This document shows, piece by piece, positions 7,992-16,449 of a DNA stretch of 64,000 nucleotides. The first letter of the stretch is position 1; every line of letters starts with the position of its first letter. The stretch lies in contig NZ_CP040755.1 of NCBI RefSeq assembly GCF_024585285.1, positions 3,534,001-3,598,000 on the forward strand, given 5' to 3'. A program made the position numbers and the translations under genes. The stretch comes from Colwellia sp. M166. Lineage in GTDB: Bacteria; Pseudomonadota; Gammaproteobacteria; Enterobacterales; Alteromonadaceae. Under the pieces are notes generated by a model. The model was not told where the DNA came from, did not search any database, and saw only the letters and a program-made list of their open reading frames with translations.

Positions 7992-8634
7992 GAGATTTCC
8001 TTGGTAAAGATAATAAATGTTGTGCCTGTTGCCATTGCTCAGGCGTATTGGTGTTAAATAAACAGCCGCTATTTTTGGGGGTAATGACGTTATGTGGCAC
8101 TTGCTTTAATAAACTGCGTACTGAAGGTCCTGATAAATTTCGCTTACTTACCGTTTTCTTTATTCCGCTTAGCTGATGTGCCATGCTTTTATTTGCGTTC
8201 ATTTGCTGTAAAGGTTGTTGAAAAAACTGTTCAACATAGGCGTTAATAGGTAAATATAACGGCAGATAATTATCAGTAAAATAACATGCTCGCTGGCTTA
8301 ATTCGCCTGCGCGCTTTAATGATGAAAGTTCAGCTGAGGTCATTAAGGGTAAATCTATCGGTAATATTAACAGCGCTTGTGGTTTAAATTGACGGAGAAT
8401 ACTTTGAATACCACCTAGCGGACCCATATCAGCAACGAGATCGTCAATACCATGTTTGCCACCACTAACAATTACCTGTGAACTGCCAGCAGCTTTGAGT
8501 AAAGCTTTGCTATAACTAAGCATATCTTGTTTATTGCGTTGTAAGCTAGCTTTGTCTTGTCCCATACGAGATGACCTACCGCCTGCTAGCACCACACCTA
8601 AACAAGGTTGAAATAAGTTATTTACCGCACTCAT
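7984..8634 (-). CDS. mobA: Molybdenum cofactor guanylyltransferase MobA
   Basis: 216 residues beginning MSAVNNLFQPCLGVVLAGG. The nucleotidyltransferase signature LAGGRSSRMGQDKA is intact, followed by a DMGPLGGIQSIL segment and LPIDLPLM. MobA joins GMP to molybdopterin to give the MGD form used by DMSO-reductase-family enzymes. Its ATG overlaps the moaA stop by one base (TAATG). The organism therefore probably makes bis-MGD enzymes (inference). Confidence 0.9.
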   Translation of the reverse strand: MSAVNNLFQPCLGVVLAGGRSSRMGQDKASLQRNKQDMLSYSKALLKAAGSSQVIVSGGKHGIDDLVADMGPLGGIQSILRQFKPQALLILPIDLPLMTSAELSSLKRAGELSQRACYFTDNYLPLYLPINAYVEQFFQQPLQQMNANKSMAHQLSGIKKTVSKRNLSGPSVRSLLKQVPHNVITPKNSGCLFNTNTPEQWQQAQHLLSLPRKSHV

Positions 8635-9605
8635 TAGCCGCCCAACATCGCCAAGTTCTTCGTGGCACCGGTGAGTTTTTCATGCAAAAAGTGCGTCTGC
8701 TTTTTATCAGTCATCATGTGGCTAATTGCTGCTTTAAGCGGTTCGACATCATCAGTCTGTAAGTAATCTTTTAATGACAATCCTTGCTCAGTAAATAAGC
8801 ATAAATGTAATTTACCTAATGAGCTAATGCGTAAGCGGTTACAGCTATTACAAAAATCTTTTGAATACGGCATGATCAAACCAATTTTACCAGCATAATC
8901 AGGATGGTAGAATTCTTGTGCAGGACCGGCGGCTTTATCATTAATCACCGGTAACCAACCATCTAAGATCAGGTTTTGTTTTATCCGTGAGCCTTGCACG
9001 TGTTGTGCGTCAAAGAATGCTTGATTGTCACCGGTTTGCATCAACTCAATAAAGCGCAAGGTTACCGGCGTATCTTTTAACCAAGCCAAATAACTCGCAA
9101 TATCGTAACCATTGTACTCACGCATTAATACGGTATTAATTTTAATATCGGTATTACCTGCAGCAAGTGCCATATCGACACCTTTGAGAATATGGTTGAG
9201 TTTGTCATGGCCAGTAATTGCATGAAATTGTCGAGGGTCTAAACTATCAATACTGATATTGATTGCATCAATACCTGCATCTAACCAAGCCGGTAAATGC
9301 TCAGGAAGTTTGTAACCATTACTGGTGATTGCGACTCTTTTAATGCCGGGTGTTTGCTTACAGGCGGCAATAATTTCAGGTAAGTCTTTGCGCAAAGAGG
9401 GCTCACCGCCAGTAATACGAATTTTTTCCGTGCCCATTTGAGAAAATGCCGAAGCTAAACGGGTAATTTCAGGCAGGGTGAGAAATTTTCTGTCGTGCTC
9501 ACATTGATAACCGTCAGGTAAACAATAGTTACAACGAAAATTACATACGTCTGTGATCGATAGCCGCAAGTAATAAAACTTGCGTCCGAAGTTGTCTGTT
9601 AACAT
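8634..9605 (-). CDS. moaA: GTP 3',8-cyclase MoaA
   Basis: A 323-residue radical-SAM enzyme. The N-terminal cluster motif is CNFRCNYC (Cys21, 25 and 28) and the second cluster is in CNSCNRLRISSLGKLHLC. TGGEPSLR is the SAM-binding GGEP block, and the C-terminus ends in GG as the family requires. It catalyses the first step of Moco synthesis from GTP. I chose the ATG at 9605 (MLTDNFGRKF) because AAAGGTGAC sits directly before it inside the riboswitch-like leader. The in-frame start 30 bases upstream would extend through the leader. Confidence 0.95.
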   Translation of the reverse strand: MLTDNFGRKFYYLRLSITDVCNFRCNYCLPDGYQCEHDRKFLTLPEITRLASAFSQMGTEKIRITGGEPSLRKDLPEIIAACKQTPGIKRVAITSNGYKLPEHLPAWLDAGIDAINISIDSLDPRQFHAITGHDKLNHILKGVDMALAAGNTDIKINTVLMREYNGYDIASYLAWLKDTPVTLRFIELMQTGDNQAFFDAQHVQGSRIKQNLILDGWLPVINDKAAGPAQEFYHPDYAGKIGLIMPYSKDFCNSCNRLRISSLGKLHLCLFTEQGLSLKDYLQTDDVEPLKAAISHMMTDKKQTHFLHEKLTGATKNLAMLGG

Positions 9606-9720
9606 GTCACCTTTCCAATGTCGGGAGGTAAACAAGTTTCCTTGTTAACCCTGGTAAACACAAAAGTCTATTTTGGTTTACGGCTACAGCAGCATGTTCG
9701 TTGCATAGCAACCAATTTAG
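9606..9720 (-). ncRNA. Moco-riboswitch-like leader of the moaA operon
   Basis: On the minus strand the leader ends CCTCCCGACATTGGAAAGG (9628-9610) and then TGACATG. This closely matches the end of the E. coli moaA Moco RNA, which I recall as CUCCCGUAUCUGGAAAGG followed by the start codon. Upstream are ACCAGGG (9655-9649), a hairpin GTTAACAAGGAAACTTGTTTAC-type stem (9649-9628), and a GCCGTAAAC...GTTTACC helix (9684-9653). The ribosome site AAAGG is inside the conserved core, consistent with translational control by cofactor. Sequence and position support it; ligand binding is family knowledge. The 5' limit is approximate. Confidence 0.8.
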
Positions 9721-9827
9721 CTGAGATAGCTCGGCGAAAATTAGCCTTATTGAAGTTTTAATTTAAAAATGAAAATTCAACAGGCTTTATGATTTATTGT
9801 TTTATATCATATAATCACAAGCATAGT

Positions 9828-9841
9828 ATGATTATGATCAA
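9828..9841. promoter_or_regulatory. FNR-like site between moaA and moeA
   Basis: ATGATTATGATCAA matches the FNR/CRP-family palindrome TTGAT-N4-ATCAA at 9 of 10 conserved positions. It lies in the divergent moaA/moeA region. Anaerobic control would suit Moco genes, but the region is AT-rich and chance matches are possible. Confidence 0.4.
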
Positions 9842-10002
9842 TATAACAGAATCTAGTTATATTATTTGATGTTCAAAAAATAGTGTAATTAAGGTTTTTT
9901 TAATATCGGATAGCCAAATTAAGTTAAAAAACTAACTTTGATTGCGTATTGATATGTTTGGCTACAGTGATAAAAACACAATATAAATTGGAAGAGTATA
10001 TT

Positions 10003-11238
10003 ATGGTTGATTGTTGTTCTGCTCCCGGATTAATGCCTTTTGCTCAAGCACTAGAAACAATGCTTGCCGCTATTTCTCCGATCACCGAAATTGAAAATAT
10101 TACCTTATCTGAAGGTTTAGGGAGAGTTTTATCCAACGATATTACTAGTCCAATTAATGTGCCTCCACATAATAATTCTGCAATGGATGGCTACGCTTTT
10201 GCACAAGCTAGTTTAGTTGCTCAATCAAGTTTACATTTAGTTGGTCGCTCTATGGCGGGTCAGCCTTATCAAGGTATTTGTGGTGAAGGGCAGTGTGTTC
10301 GTATTATGACCGGAGCTAAAATGCCAGAGGGCTGTGATACGGTAGAAATGCAAGAAAACTGTCAAGCAGAGAACGAAAGCGTAAGATTTTTAGCGCAACG
10401 TAATAAAGGCGATAACGTACGTTACGCTGGTGAAGATATTAATCAGGGTCATGAGGTTTTTGCGAAAGGTCGACGCCTATCTGCTATTGATATTGGTGTT
10501 TTGGCTTCACTGGGTATTGATGACCTTAAGGTGTTTCGTAAACTTAAGGTTGCACTCATCGCCACGGGCGATGAGCTGAAAAGTTTAGGTGAGCCGCTAG
10601 GTGATGGTGATATTTACGAGAGTAACAGTTATGCACTCGCCGGCATGTTAAAAAATCTTAATGTTAATATTATTGACTTTGGCGTTATTGTTGATGATGA
10701 GAACGCTATTCGAACAGCGTTTATGCAAGCCGATGAGCAAGCTGATGCGGTAATTTCTTCTGGCGGTGTCTCGGTGGGCGATGCTGATTATACCAAGTTG
10801 GTACTTGAGCAAATTGGTGAAATCGCTTTTTGGAAAATTGCCATGAAGCCAGGTAAGCCCTTTGCTTTTGGCAAACTGCCGAATAGCTTGTTTTTTGGTT
10901 TGCCGGGTAATCCGGTATCAGCCATGGTGACTGCTGATCTACTTGCTATGCCGGCCTTGCTGAAACTACAAAATTGTCATAGTGCGCCGGCGATAACACT
11001 GAAAGCAACAACCTTGACTGAGTTAAGGAAATCACCGGGTCGCATGGATTTTCAACGCGGTGTTTTATCTTATAATAATGACGGGGCGTTAATGGTTAAT
11101 AGCACCGGTAGCCAAGGTTCGGGTATTCTAACCAGTATTGCTTCAGCTAACTGTTATATTGTGCTACCGACTGAACAAGGTCGAGTTAAAGCCGGAGAAA
11201 GCGTTAATGTGCGTTTATTTGAGCGCTTTTACTCTTAA
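10003..11238 (+). CDS. moeA: Molybdopterin molybdenumtransferase MoeA
   Basis: 411 residues from the ATG at 10003 (MVDCCSAPGLMPFAQAL), matching the family length. PPHNNSAMDGYA, RIMTGAKMPEG, IATGDEL, SSGGVSVGDADYTK and GLPGNPVSA are all present. MoeA inserts molybdate into adenylylated molybdopterin. A GGAAGAG ribosome site precedes this start; an upstream in-frame ATG at 9949 lacks one. It is divergent from the moaA-to-moeB operon and completes the pathway together with it. Confidence 0.94.
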   Translation: MVDCCSAPGLMPFAQALETMLAAISPITEIENITLSEGLGRVLSNDITSPINVPPHNNSAMDGYAFAQASLVAQSSLHLVGRSMAGQPYQGICGEGQCVRIMTGAKMPEGCDTVEMQENCQAENESVRFLAQRNKGDNVRYAGEDINQGHEVFAKGRRLSAIDIGVLASLGIDDLKVFRKLKVALIATGDELKSLGEPLGDGDIYESNSYALAGMLKNLNVNIIDFGVIVDDENAIRTAFMQADEQADAVISSGGVSVGDADYTKLVLEQIGEIAFWKIAMKPGKPFAFGKLPNSLFFGLPGNPVSAMVTADLLAMPALLKLQNCHSAPAITLKATTLTELRKSPGRMDFQRGVLSYNNDGALMVNSTGSQGSGILTSIASANCYIVLPTEQGRVKAGESVNVRLFERFYS

Positions 11239-11278
11239 TGGTTGATGACTGACCTTATTGATATAACAAAGAGATAAC

Positions 11279-12004
11279 GTGTCAAAAGCACTATATTTTA
11301 TTCCCGGCACTATGTGCAATGAAAGTTTGTGGCTGCCCGTGTGGCAGCTGCTGCGTCAACAGTGTCATCAAGACTACCAATTAATAGCTTTAATGATCCC
11401 CAGTACCGGTAGCATGGATGAAATTGTTAATGTCTTATCAGAGCAAATTATTGCCGATAAAGCGATATTAGTTGGCTTTTCATTAGGTGGCTATATTGCT
11501 AGCGCAATAGCATTAAAACTTGGCAATAAGTTGCAACAATTATTGATAGTGTCTAATTTTCCAAAAAATTTACCACCAGCTGAAATTAAACAAAGAAAAC
11601 GTACTATAGATTGGATAAATCAACGGGGTTATTCAGGTATTCCAAATAAGCGTATTAATGACTTGTTGCACCCTGAAATCGAACAGCTTAACCCCTCTGG
11701 CTATCAAAAGATTAAAAATACCATCGTCACTATGGATAGGATTCTTGGCGTCGAAGTATTATTACATCAATTACATGTTTCTATGTATCGACCTAATTTA
11801 TTGCCTTTGTTAGGTCAGTTGGCACTACCTGTTACTTTTCTTGTTGGCGATACTGATAGTTTGGTAGAACTTAGTGTGTTGCGAGCAGAGCTACAAGGCA
11901 AAAATAATATTGCGTTGAAGGAAATTGCGAAGACAGGTCATATGTTGCCTCTAGAATCTCCGCAAGCGCTAGCATCAATGCTGGTTTGTTTTTTAAACAA
12001 CTAA
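11279..12004 (+). CDS. Alpha/beta hydrolase
   Basis: 241 residues starting at GTG, behind AAGAGATAAC. The N-terminal strand is YFIPGTMCNESLW (oxyanion region), the nucleophile elbow GFSLGG carries the serine, and the likely acid and base are Asp in VGDTDSLV and His in TGHMLPLESP. No lid or signal peptide is apparent, so it is a cytoplasmic esterase-like enzyme of unknown substrate. It starts 40 bases after moeA and could be cotranscribed, but there is no evidence of a Moco role. Confidence 0.8.
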   Translation: MSKALYFIPGTMCNESLWLPVWQLLRQQCHQDYQLIALMIPSTGSMDEIVNVLSEQIIADKAILVGFSLGGYIASAIALKLGNKLQQLLIVSNFPKNLPPAEIKQRKRTIDWINQRGYSGIPNKRINDLLHPEIEQLNPSGYQKIKNTIVTMDRILGVEVLLHQLHVSMYRPNLLPLLGQLALPVTFLVGDTDSLVELSVLRAELQGKNNIALKEIAKTGHMLPLESPQALASMLVCFLNN

Positions 12005-12116
12005 GGCTATTAGCGCTTAATTTATTGCGGTTAATAATAAAGTTCCGTAAAGCTGTGCTTGCTTGCGTGAAAGCGTGTAAAATAGCGACAATTATATTTT
12101 ACCTTAGGACTTAACG

Positions 12117-13502
12117 TTGAGCGACAGCAAATTTTCATCACTTAGCTTACAACCGGCAATTTTAGATAACCTTTCATCACTGGGTTACCACGAGATGACA
12201 GAAATACAAGCTAAAAGCCTACCGGCTATTTTAGCGGGGCAAGATGTGATTGCTCAGGGTAAGACAGGCTCAGGTAAAACTGCTGCTTTTGGTCTTGGAT
12301 TATTAAATAAGCTACAAGTTAAAAAGTTTAGAATTCAAACTTTAGTACTTTGCCCAACACGTGAATTAGCCGATCAAGTAGCTAAAGAAATCAGAAAGCT
12401 AGCCAGAGCTGTTCACAACATTAAAGTATTAACTTTATGTGGTGGCACGCCTTTTGGTCCACAAGTGGGCTCACTAGAGCATGGCGCCCATATTATTGTC
12501 GGTACACCTGGCCGCATTGAAGATCATCTCGGCCGTGGAACATTGTCATTGGAGTATGTTGATACCTTAGTGTTAGATGAAGCAGATCGTATGCTTGATA
12601 TGGGCTTTCAAGCAGCTTTAGATAACATTGTTGATAAAATACCGCAGCAAAGACAAACCTTATTGTTCAGTGCGACCTTTCCTCAACAAATTCAAAAAAT
12701 AGCCAATCGTTACTTACAAACACCTGCGGTGATCAAGGTTGAATCTAGTCATGAAAGTAGCACTATCGCTCAACACTTCTACCGTGTAGAAAGTGACGAA
12801 GAACGTTTAACGGCGATTCGATTATTACTGTTAAGCCATCAGCCTGAGTCGAGTGTGATATTTTGTAATACCAAAATTGCTACGCAGAATGTTGCCAATA
12901 AATTGGCAGCTTATGGCTTTGGTGTTGTGGCATTACATGGTGATTTAGAGCAAAGAGATAGAGATCAAACCTTAGTACGTTTTGCTAATAAAAGTGCCTC
13001 GGTACTGGTTGCTACTGATGTTGCTGCTCGTGGCTTAGACATTGAAGCGCTTGATGCTGTATTTAACTATGATATTGCCCATGATAGTGAAGTGCATATT
13101 CATCGTATTGGTCGCACAGGACGTGCAGGCAGCACTGGTTTTGCTTTCTCTTTATTTAGTGACAAAGATCGCTACAAAGTCGGTTTATTAGAAGATTATC
13201 TAGAACGTACAATTGAAGGTGAAGAGTTACCTAATCGTGAAGTATTAGAACGCAATGTTTATTCACCTAAAATGACCACCATTCAAATTGATGGCGGTAA
13301 AAAGCAAAAAGTTAGACCTGGTGATATTGTTGGAGCATTGACCAGCGAAAATGGTATTACTTTTGAGCAAGTAGGTAAAATTCAACTTGGGGCTAATTGG
13401 GCTTATGTTGCGGTAGAGAAAATGGTGGCTAGAAAAGCACTAAATAAGCTCACTCATGGTAAACTTAAAGGGCGCACATTTAGAGTAAGAGAATTAAAAT
13501 AA
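12117..13502 (+). CDS. dbpA: DEAD-box ATP-dependent RNA helicase DbpA
   Basis: 461 residues with all helicase motifs: AQGKTGSGKT (I), PTRELADQV, VLDEADRMLDMGF (II), SATFP (III), ATDVAARGLD and HRIGRTGRAG (VI). The C-terminal ~75 residues match the DbpA RNA-binding domain, which recognises hairpin 92 of 23S rRNA, so the role is 50S assembly. The start is TTG (12117), preceded by TTAGGAC; the encoded N-terminus MSDSKFSSLSL is typical. Confidence 0.92.
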   Translation: MSDSKFSSLSLQPAILDNLSSLGYHEMTEIQAKSLPAILAGQDVIAQGKTGSGKTAAFGLGLLNKLQVKKFRIQTLVLCPTRELADQVAKEIRKLARAVHNIKVLTLCGGTPFGPQVGSLEHGAHIIVGTPGRIEDHLGRGTLSLEYVDTLVLDEADRMLDMGFQAALDNIVDKIPQQRQTLLFSATFPQQIQKIANRYLQTPAVIKVESSHESSTIAQHFYRVESDEERLTAIRLLLLSHQPESSVIFCNTKIATQNVANKLAAYGFGVVALHGDLEQRDRDQTLVRFANKSASVLVATDVAARGLDIEALDAVFNYDIAHDSEVHIHRIGRTGRAGSTGFAFSLFSDKDRYKVGLLEDYLERTIEGEELPNREVLERNVYSPKMTTIQIDGGKKQKVRPGDIVGALTSENGITFEQVGKIQLGANWAYVAVEKMVARKALNKLTHGKLKGRTFRVRELK

Positions 13503-13528
13503 GCTGTAAATACTATAGCGTTAGATGA

Positions 13529-13565
13529 TCAACGAGGTACCCTATTGCTGAGTACCTCTTTGTTG
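13529..13565. terminator. Convergent terminator hairpin, dbpA/DUF3718
   Basis: ATCAACGAGGTAC pairs with GTACCTCTTTGTTGAT across an 11-base loop, with small internal bulges. It lies between two convergent genes and can serve both, although T-tracts are short. Confidence 0.6.
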
Positions 13566-13622
13566 ATTGCTAATTACCACTTAAAATTCCTACCATATCC
13601 GTTAAAACCAATATCCATTCAA

Positions 13623-13967
13623 CTAAAAGTTAAGCTTTATTTTTTCAACGGCTGCAACATCAATAATGTTAACACTACTATTAATGCTGTGCTCTAAGCG
13701 AGCAGCGGTTTTATTGGCACCATGCTTTTGTGCAAAAGCGATAATATCGTCTCCATTGCACATGACTTTCATGGCGATAGTTTTATCCCGTAGGTTATAA
13801 GACTTAACCGTTTTTTTAAATCTAGAGACATTATTGGTTAACGTTGTTTTACAAACATCAATAAGAGCACTTTCAGTATATTTATCCATGGCATGACTAC
13901 TAAAACTTAAAGCAGACAACATTACACCAGTGAAAGTTGCGGTTGCGAACAATTTTAAACTTTTCAT
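13623..13967 (-). CDS. Exported DUF3718-like protein
   Basis: About 114 residues starting MKSLKLFATATFTGVMLSAL. A Sec signal peptide is clear, with cleavage expected after SSHA. The mature part (DKYTESALIDVCKTTLTNN, MKVMCNGDDIIAFA) has two cysteines that could form a disulfide. It resembles DUF3718, a periplasmic family of Alteromonadales with no known function. The ATG at 13967 is preceded by GGAGAATAAA. Confidence 0.7.
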   Translation of the reverse strand: MKSLKLFATATFTGVMLSALSFSSHAMDKYTESALIDVCKTTLTNNVSRFKKTVKSYNLRDKTIAMKVMCNGDDIIAFAQKHGANKTAARLEHSINSSVNIIDVAAVEKIKLNF

Positions 13968-14300
13968 TTTATTCTCCAATTAAACGTTAATGGCTATTTG
14001 AAAATAATAGCGTGTTGTTACCTCTTAATAGTGAGCTAAATATGATAAAAAGTTGTAAGCAAGCGCTGACTGAATGTAAATATTAAACAGAAGTGGGTAT
14101 AGCAAATTTCGAGGGTAATTTATTGTTTATATTTAATAAAACTAGCTTGATAACATAGCTTTTCGACATTAATTTTTACATCTATTCATCCTTCTAGACA
14201 TTTTGGAGCACACTAAGGGCATATATCGTGCGACGAACTGCCATTAAACCGAGCTATGAGCTAACAATTTCTGGTAATTTATAATAATCAAGGTATGATA

Positions 14301-14316
14301 CTGGGATTATGTACAG
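14301..14316 (+). promoter_or_regulatory. LexA-type SOS box of yebG
   Basis: CTGGGATTATGTACAG matches the LexA consensus CTGT-N8-ACAG with one mismatch, and is flanked by TA on the left and T on the right as in strong boxes. It lies 73 bases upstream of yebG, an SOS gene in E. coli. The rest of the 13968-14388 gap shows no other feature I can support. Confidence 0.65.
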
Positions 14317-14388
14317 TCACTACTTCTGTGATTTTAAGACATAATGACTATGATTCGAATTTGGTAAACAGTGATATAAGGGATAACA

Positions 14389-14757
14389 ATGGCAGTTGAA
14401 AGTCGATTTGTCGTGATAAGACAAGGTGTGGAGGTAGAAACATTCATGGATAAAAAAGCCGCAGATGAATACGATAAAATGCTCGATATGGCAGATAGTT
14501 TATCTGAAATGTTTGAACAAGCACCTGTCGAGCTTTCTGAGAGTATCCGTGAAGAACTGAGTGTTTATTTGGCACAAAACCGTGAAGATGTATTGGTAGC
14601 TTTACAAGCTAAAAAAGCCAAAGCGGTTACCAATAAAACGGCAACTAAAAGTACCGAACCGATAAAAGCAAGCGAGCCACCGCTAACAGAAAAAGCGAAA
14701 AAAACTAAAGTAGCCAGCGTGAAAGCAACGAGTAAGGCCAAAGCTGAAATATCTTAA
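14389..14757 (+). CDS. yebG: YebG family SOS-associated protein
   Basis: 122 residues. The first ~75 (MAVESRFVVIRQGVEVETF, KKAADEYDKMLDMADSL) match YebG, a small DNA-damage-induced protein of unknown activity. The C-terminal ~45 residues are a lysine/alanine/threonine-rich tail (TNKTATKSTEP, EKAKKTKVASVKATSKAKA) that is longer and more basic than the E. coli tail and looks disordered. A nucleic-acid contact is conceivable but unproven. ATG behind AAGGGATAACA. Confidence 0.85.
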   Translation: MAVESRFVVIRQGVEVETFMDKKAADEYDKMLDMADSLSEMFEQAPVELSESIREELSVYLAQNREDVLVALQAKKAKAVTNKTATKSTEPIKASEPPLTEKAKKTKVASVKATSKAKAEIS

Positions 14758-14811
14758 GGCCATGTTTAGTGATAAAAATATACAAAGTGTGATGATCAGT
14801 AAAGAAGCTTA

Positions 14812-15549
14812 TTGTGGGGCGTTTTGGAATATCAATTGATCCGTAGTGCGCGAAGAAAAACTATTGCTTTGCAGGTAAGTAATGCGCAAGTTATTGTTAG
14901 AGCACCAACGTTTGTTAAAACCACTTACGTTGAAAACTTAATACAGGCTAAATTGCAATGGCTGCAACAAAAGGTAGCAGAGCAAAAGCAAAAATCACGA
15001 TCAAACCCCCATTTTACTTTACAGTTTGTTGGTGAAAAATTAACGAACAACCCAACCGTATATCTTGATGGCTTACCACATAGTATCAATATTGAGTTTG
15101 GGCGTAAGCATGTGCTGCATAATGCCAGTAGGCAAAGCCTGACTGTTGTTCTGACTGAAAGGTATCGTCAGGATGATCTAAACTCAGCTGCGACTCTAGC
15201 GCAAGTGAAGTCGCAAATAGACTGTTGGTTTAAAGCGCATATCGAAAATTATATTGCACAAAACCTATTAATATTTTCCAAGCAATTAGCACTCAACCCC
15301 ACGGCTTTTAAAGTCAGAAAATATAAGGCGCGTTGGGGAAGCTGCAACAATCGTGGTGAGCTAAGTTTTAATTACTTACTGAAAATGTTGCCTAGCTGGG
15401 TGATTGACTACGTGATAATTCATGAACTATGTCACCTTAAGCATATGAATCATTCGACAAAATTTTGGCAATTAGTTGCCACCCACTGTCCTGAATATCA
15501 ATTAGCCAAAAACTGGCTATCAGAGCATCAACCTTACTTACGATGGTAA
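14812..15549 (+). CDS. YgjP/M48-like zinc metallopeptidase
   Basis: About 245 residues. The zinc motif HELCHLKHMNHSTKFW (HExxH plus downstream His), preceded by KARWGSCNNRGELSFNYLL, is diagnostic of the YgjP-like (WLM/SprT-related) metallopeptidase family. No signal peptide or membrane helix is seen. The exact start is uncertain: a TTG at 14812 gives MWGVLEYQLIRSARRKT, but no strong ribosome site precedes it. It follows yebG by about 55 bases in the same direction. Confidence 0.8.
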   Translation: MWGVLEYQLIRSARRKTIALQVSNAQVIVRAPTFVKTTYVENLIQAKLQWLQQKVAEQKQKSRSNPHFTLQFVGEKLTNNPTVYLDGLPHSINIEFGRKHVLHNASRQSLTVVLTERYRQDDLNSAATLAQVKSQIDCWFKAHIENYIAQNLLIFSKQLALNPTAFKVRKYKARWGSCNNRGELSFNYLLKMLPSWVIDYVIIHELCHLKHMNHSTKFWQLVATHCPEYQLAKNWLSEHQPYLRW

Positions 15550-15685
15550 GTGTTGCCCGCTAGTCCTTATCTAGTAATGAATTCTTGTCATACCCTCGAT
15601 AAAATCCATATGGTTTTTAACTAGTTGGCATGAGAACTGCTAATTGTTCTCTGCTTTTTATTGACGGTAAAAAGTTCTATTAATG

Positions 15686-15758
15686 ATACCAAGTCTATTA
15701 AGTCTATTAAGTTTATTAAGTTTATTAGTTTTGCGCAATCAATCGGTTTAATTGGTAT
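15686..15758. repeat. ATACCAA-bounded inverted repeat with 9-bp tandem units
   Basis: ATACCAA (15686-15692) and TTGGTAT (15752-15758) bound the element. Just inside the left end are four tandem copies of AAGTYTATT (15691-15726). A related palindrome occurs at 37937-37993, so this is an interspersed intergenic repeat. Confidence 0.65.
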
Positions 15759-15773
15759 ATAAAGGAGATAAAT

Positions 15774-15869
15774 ATGAAACTCACTCGTTATAGTTGGAAA
15801 GCTAGCATCATTTATTTTTTATCTGCGGCAATGTCATTAGGCATTATCGAATTGTTGCTAAGTTTATAG
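15774..15869 (+). CDS. Small membrane protein (31 aa)
   Basis: ATG at 15774 is preceded by a perfect AAGGAGA six bases away. The peptide starts MKLTRYSWKAS and continues as a single hydrophobic helix (IIYFLSAAMSLGIIELLL). The strong ribosome site and the basic-then-hydrophobic layout make translation likely. No family is recognised. Confidence 0.5.
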   Translation: MKLTRYSWKASIIYFLSAAMSLGIIELLLSL

Positions 15870-16083
15870 TGAAAGCTTTAAAGCTTACATTAAGTGTTGG
15901 TATTATTTATTCTTATAATTGTCTTTTCGTACTATATTGATAGCCTGATAATGGCATTTACCTGCACTTTTAAGCAATTAAGTTGAAATAAACGTCACTT
16001 TTCTTCGTATTAGTAATTAACAGCAGCACAAAATTAGGGTAAATTAACAGCTAATAAAAAAAATAATAAAGGATTAGTATCAA

Positions 16084-16449
16084 ATGAGTACAAATGTTCT
16101 TATTTGTGATGACTCTAACTTAGCTCGAAAGCAAGTATTTAGAAGCCTTCCCGAAAGTTTATCCACTCATGTGCAATTAGCCCAAAATGGTCAAGAAGCC
16201 TTAGAGATTTTACGTGATAAAAATATTGATATCTTATTTCTTGATTTAACTATGCCTGTCATCGATGGTTTAGGGGTTTTACAAGCATTAAAAGATGACA
16301 ATATTGAATTAGCGGTATTTGTTATTTCTGCCGATGTTCAGCCTGAAATGCAAAGCCGAGTCATGGATTTAGGCGCAAAAGCATTTCTACGTAAACCTGT
16401 ACAATTAGATATCTTAAATGAAAATTTGAAAACTCACGGTTTTTTATGA
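16084..16449 (+). CDS. Single-domain response regulator (CheY-like)
   Basis: A 121-residue receiver domain only. Acidic pair DD in VLICDDSN, phosphoacceptor Asp in ILFLDLTMP, Ser/Thr switch in VISAD and Lys in AFLRKPVQ are all present, so it should be phosphorylatable. There is no output domain. Its stop overlaps the start of the CheC-like gene by 4 bases (ATGA), and a diguanylate cyclase follows, suggesting a signalling cassette. The cognate kinase is not in the window. Confidence 0.88.
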   Translation: MSTNVLICDDSNLARKQVFRSLPESLSTHVQLAQNGQEALEILRDKNIDILFLDLTMPVIDGLGVLQALKDDNIELAVFVISADVQPEMQSRVMDLGAKAFLRKPVQLDILNENLKTHGFL

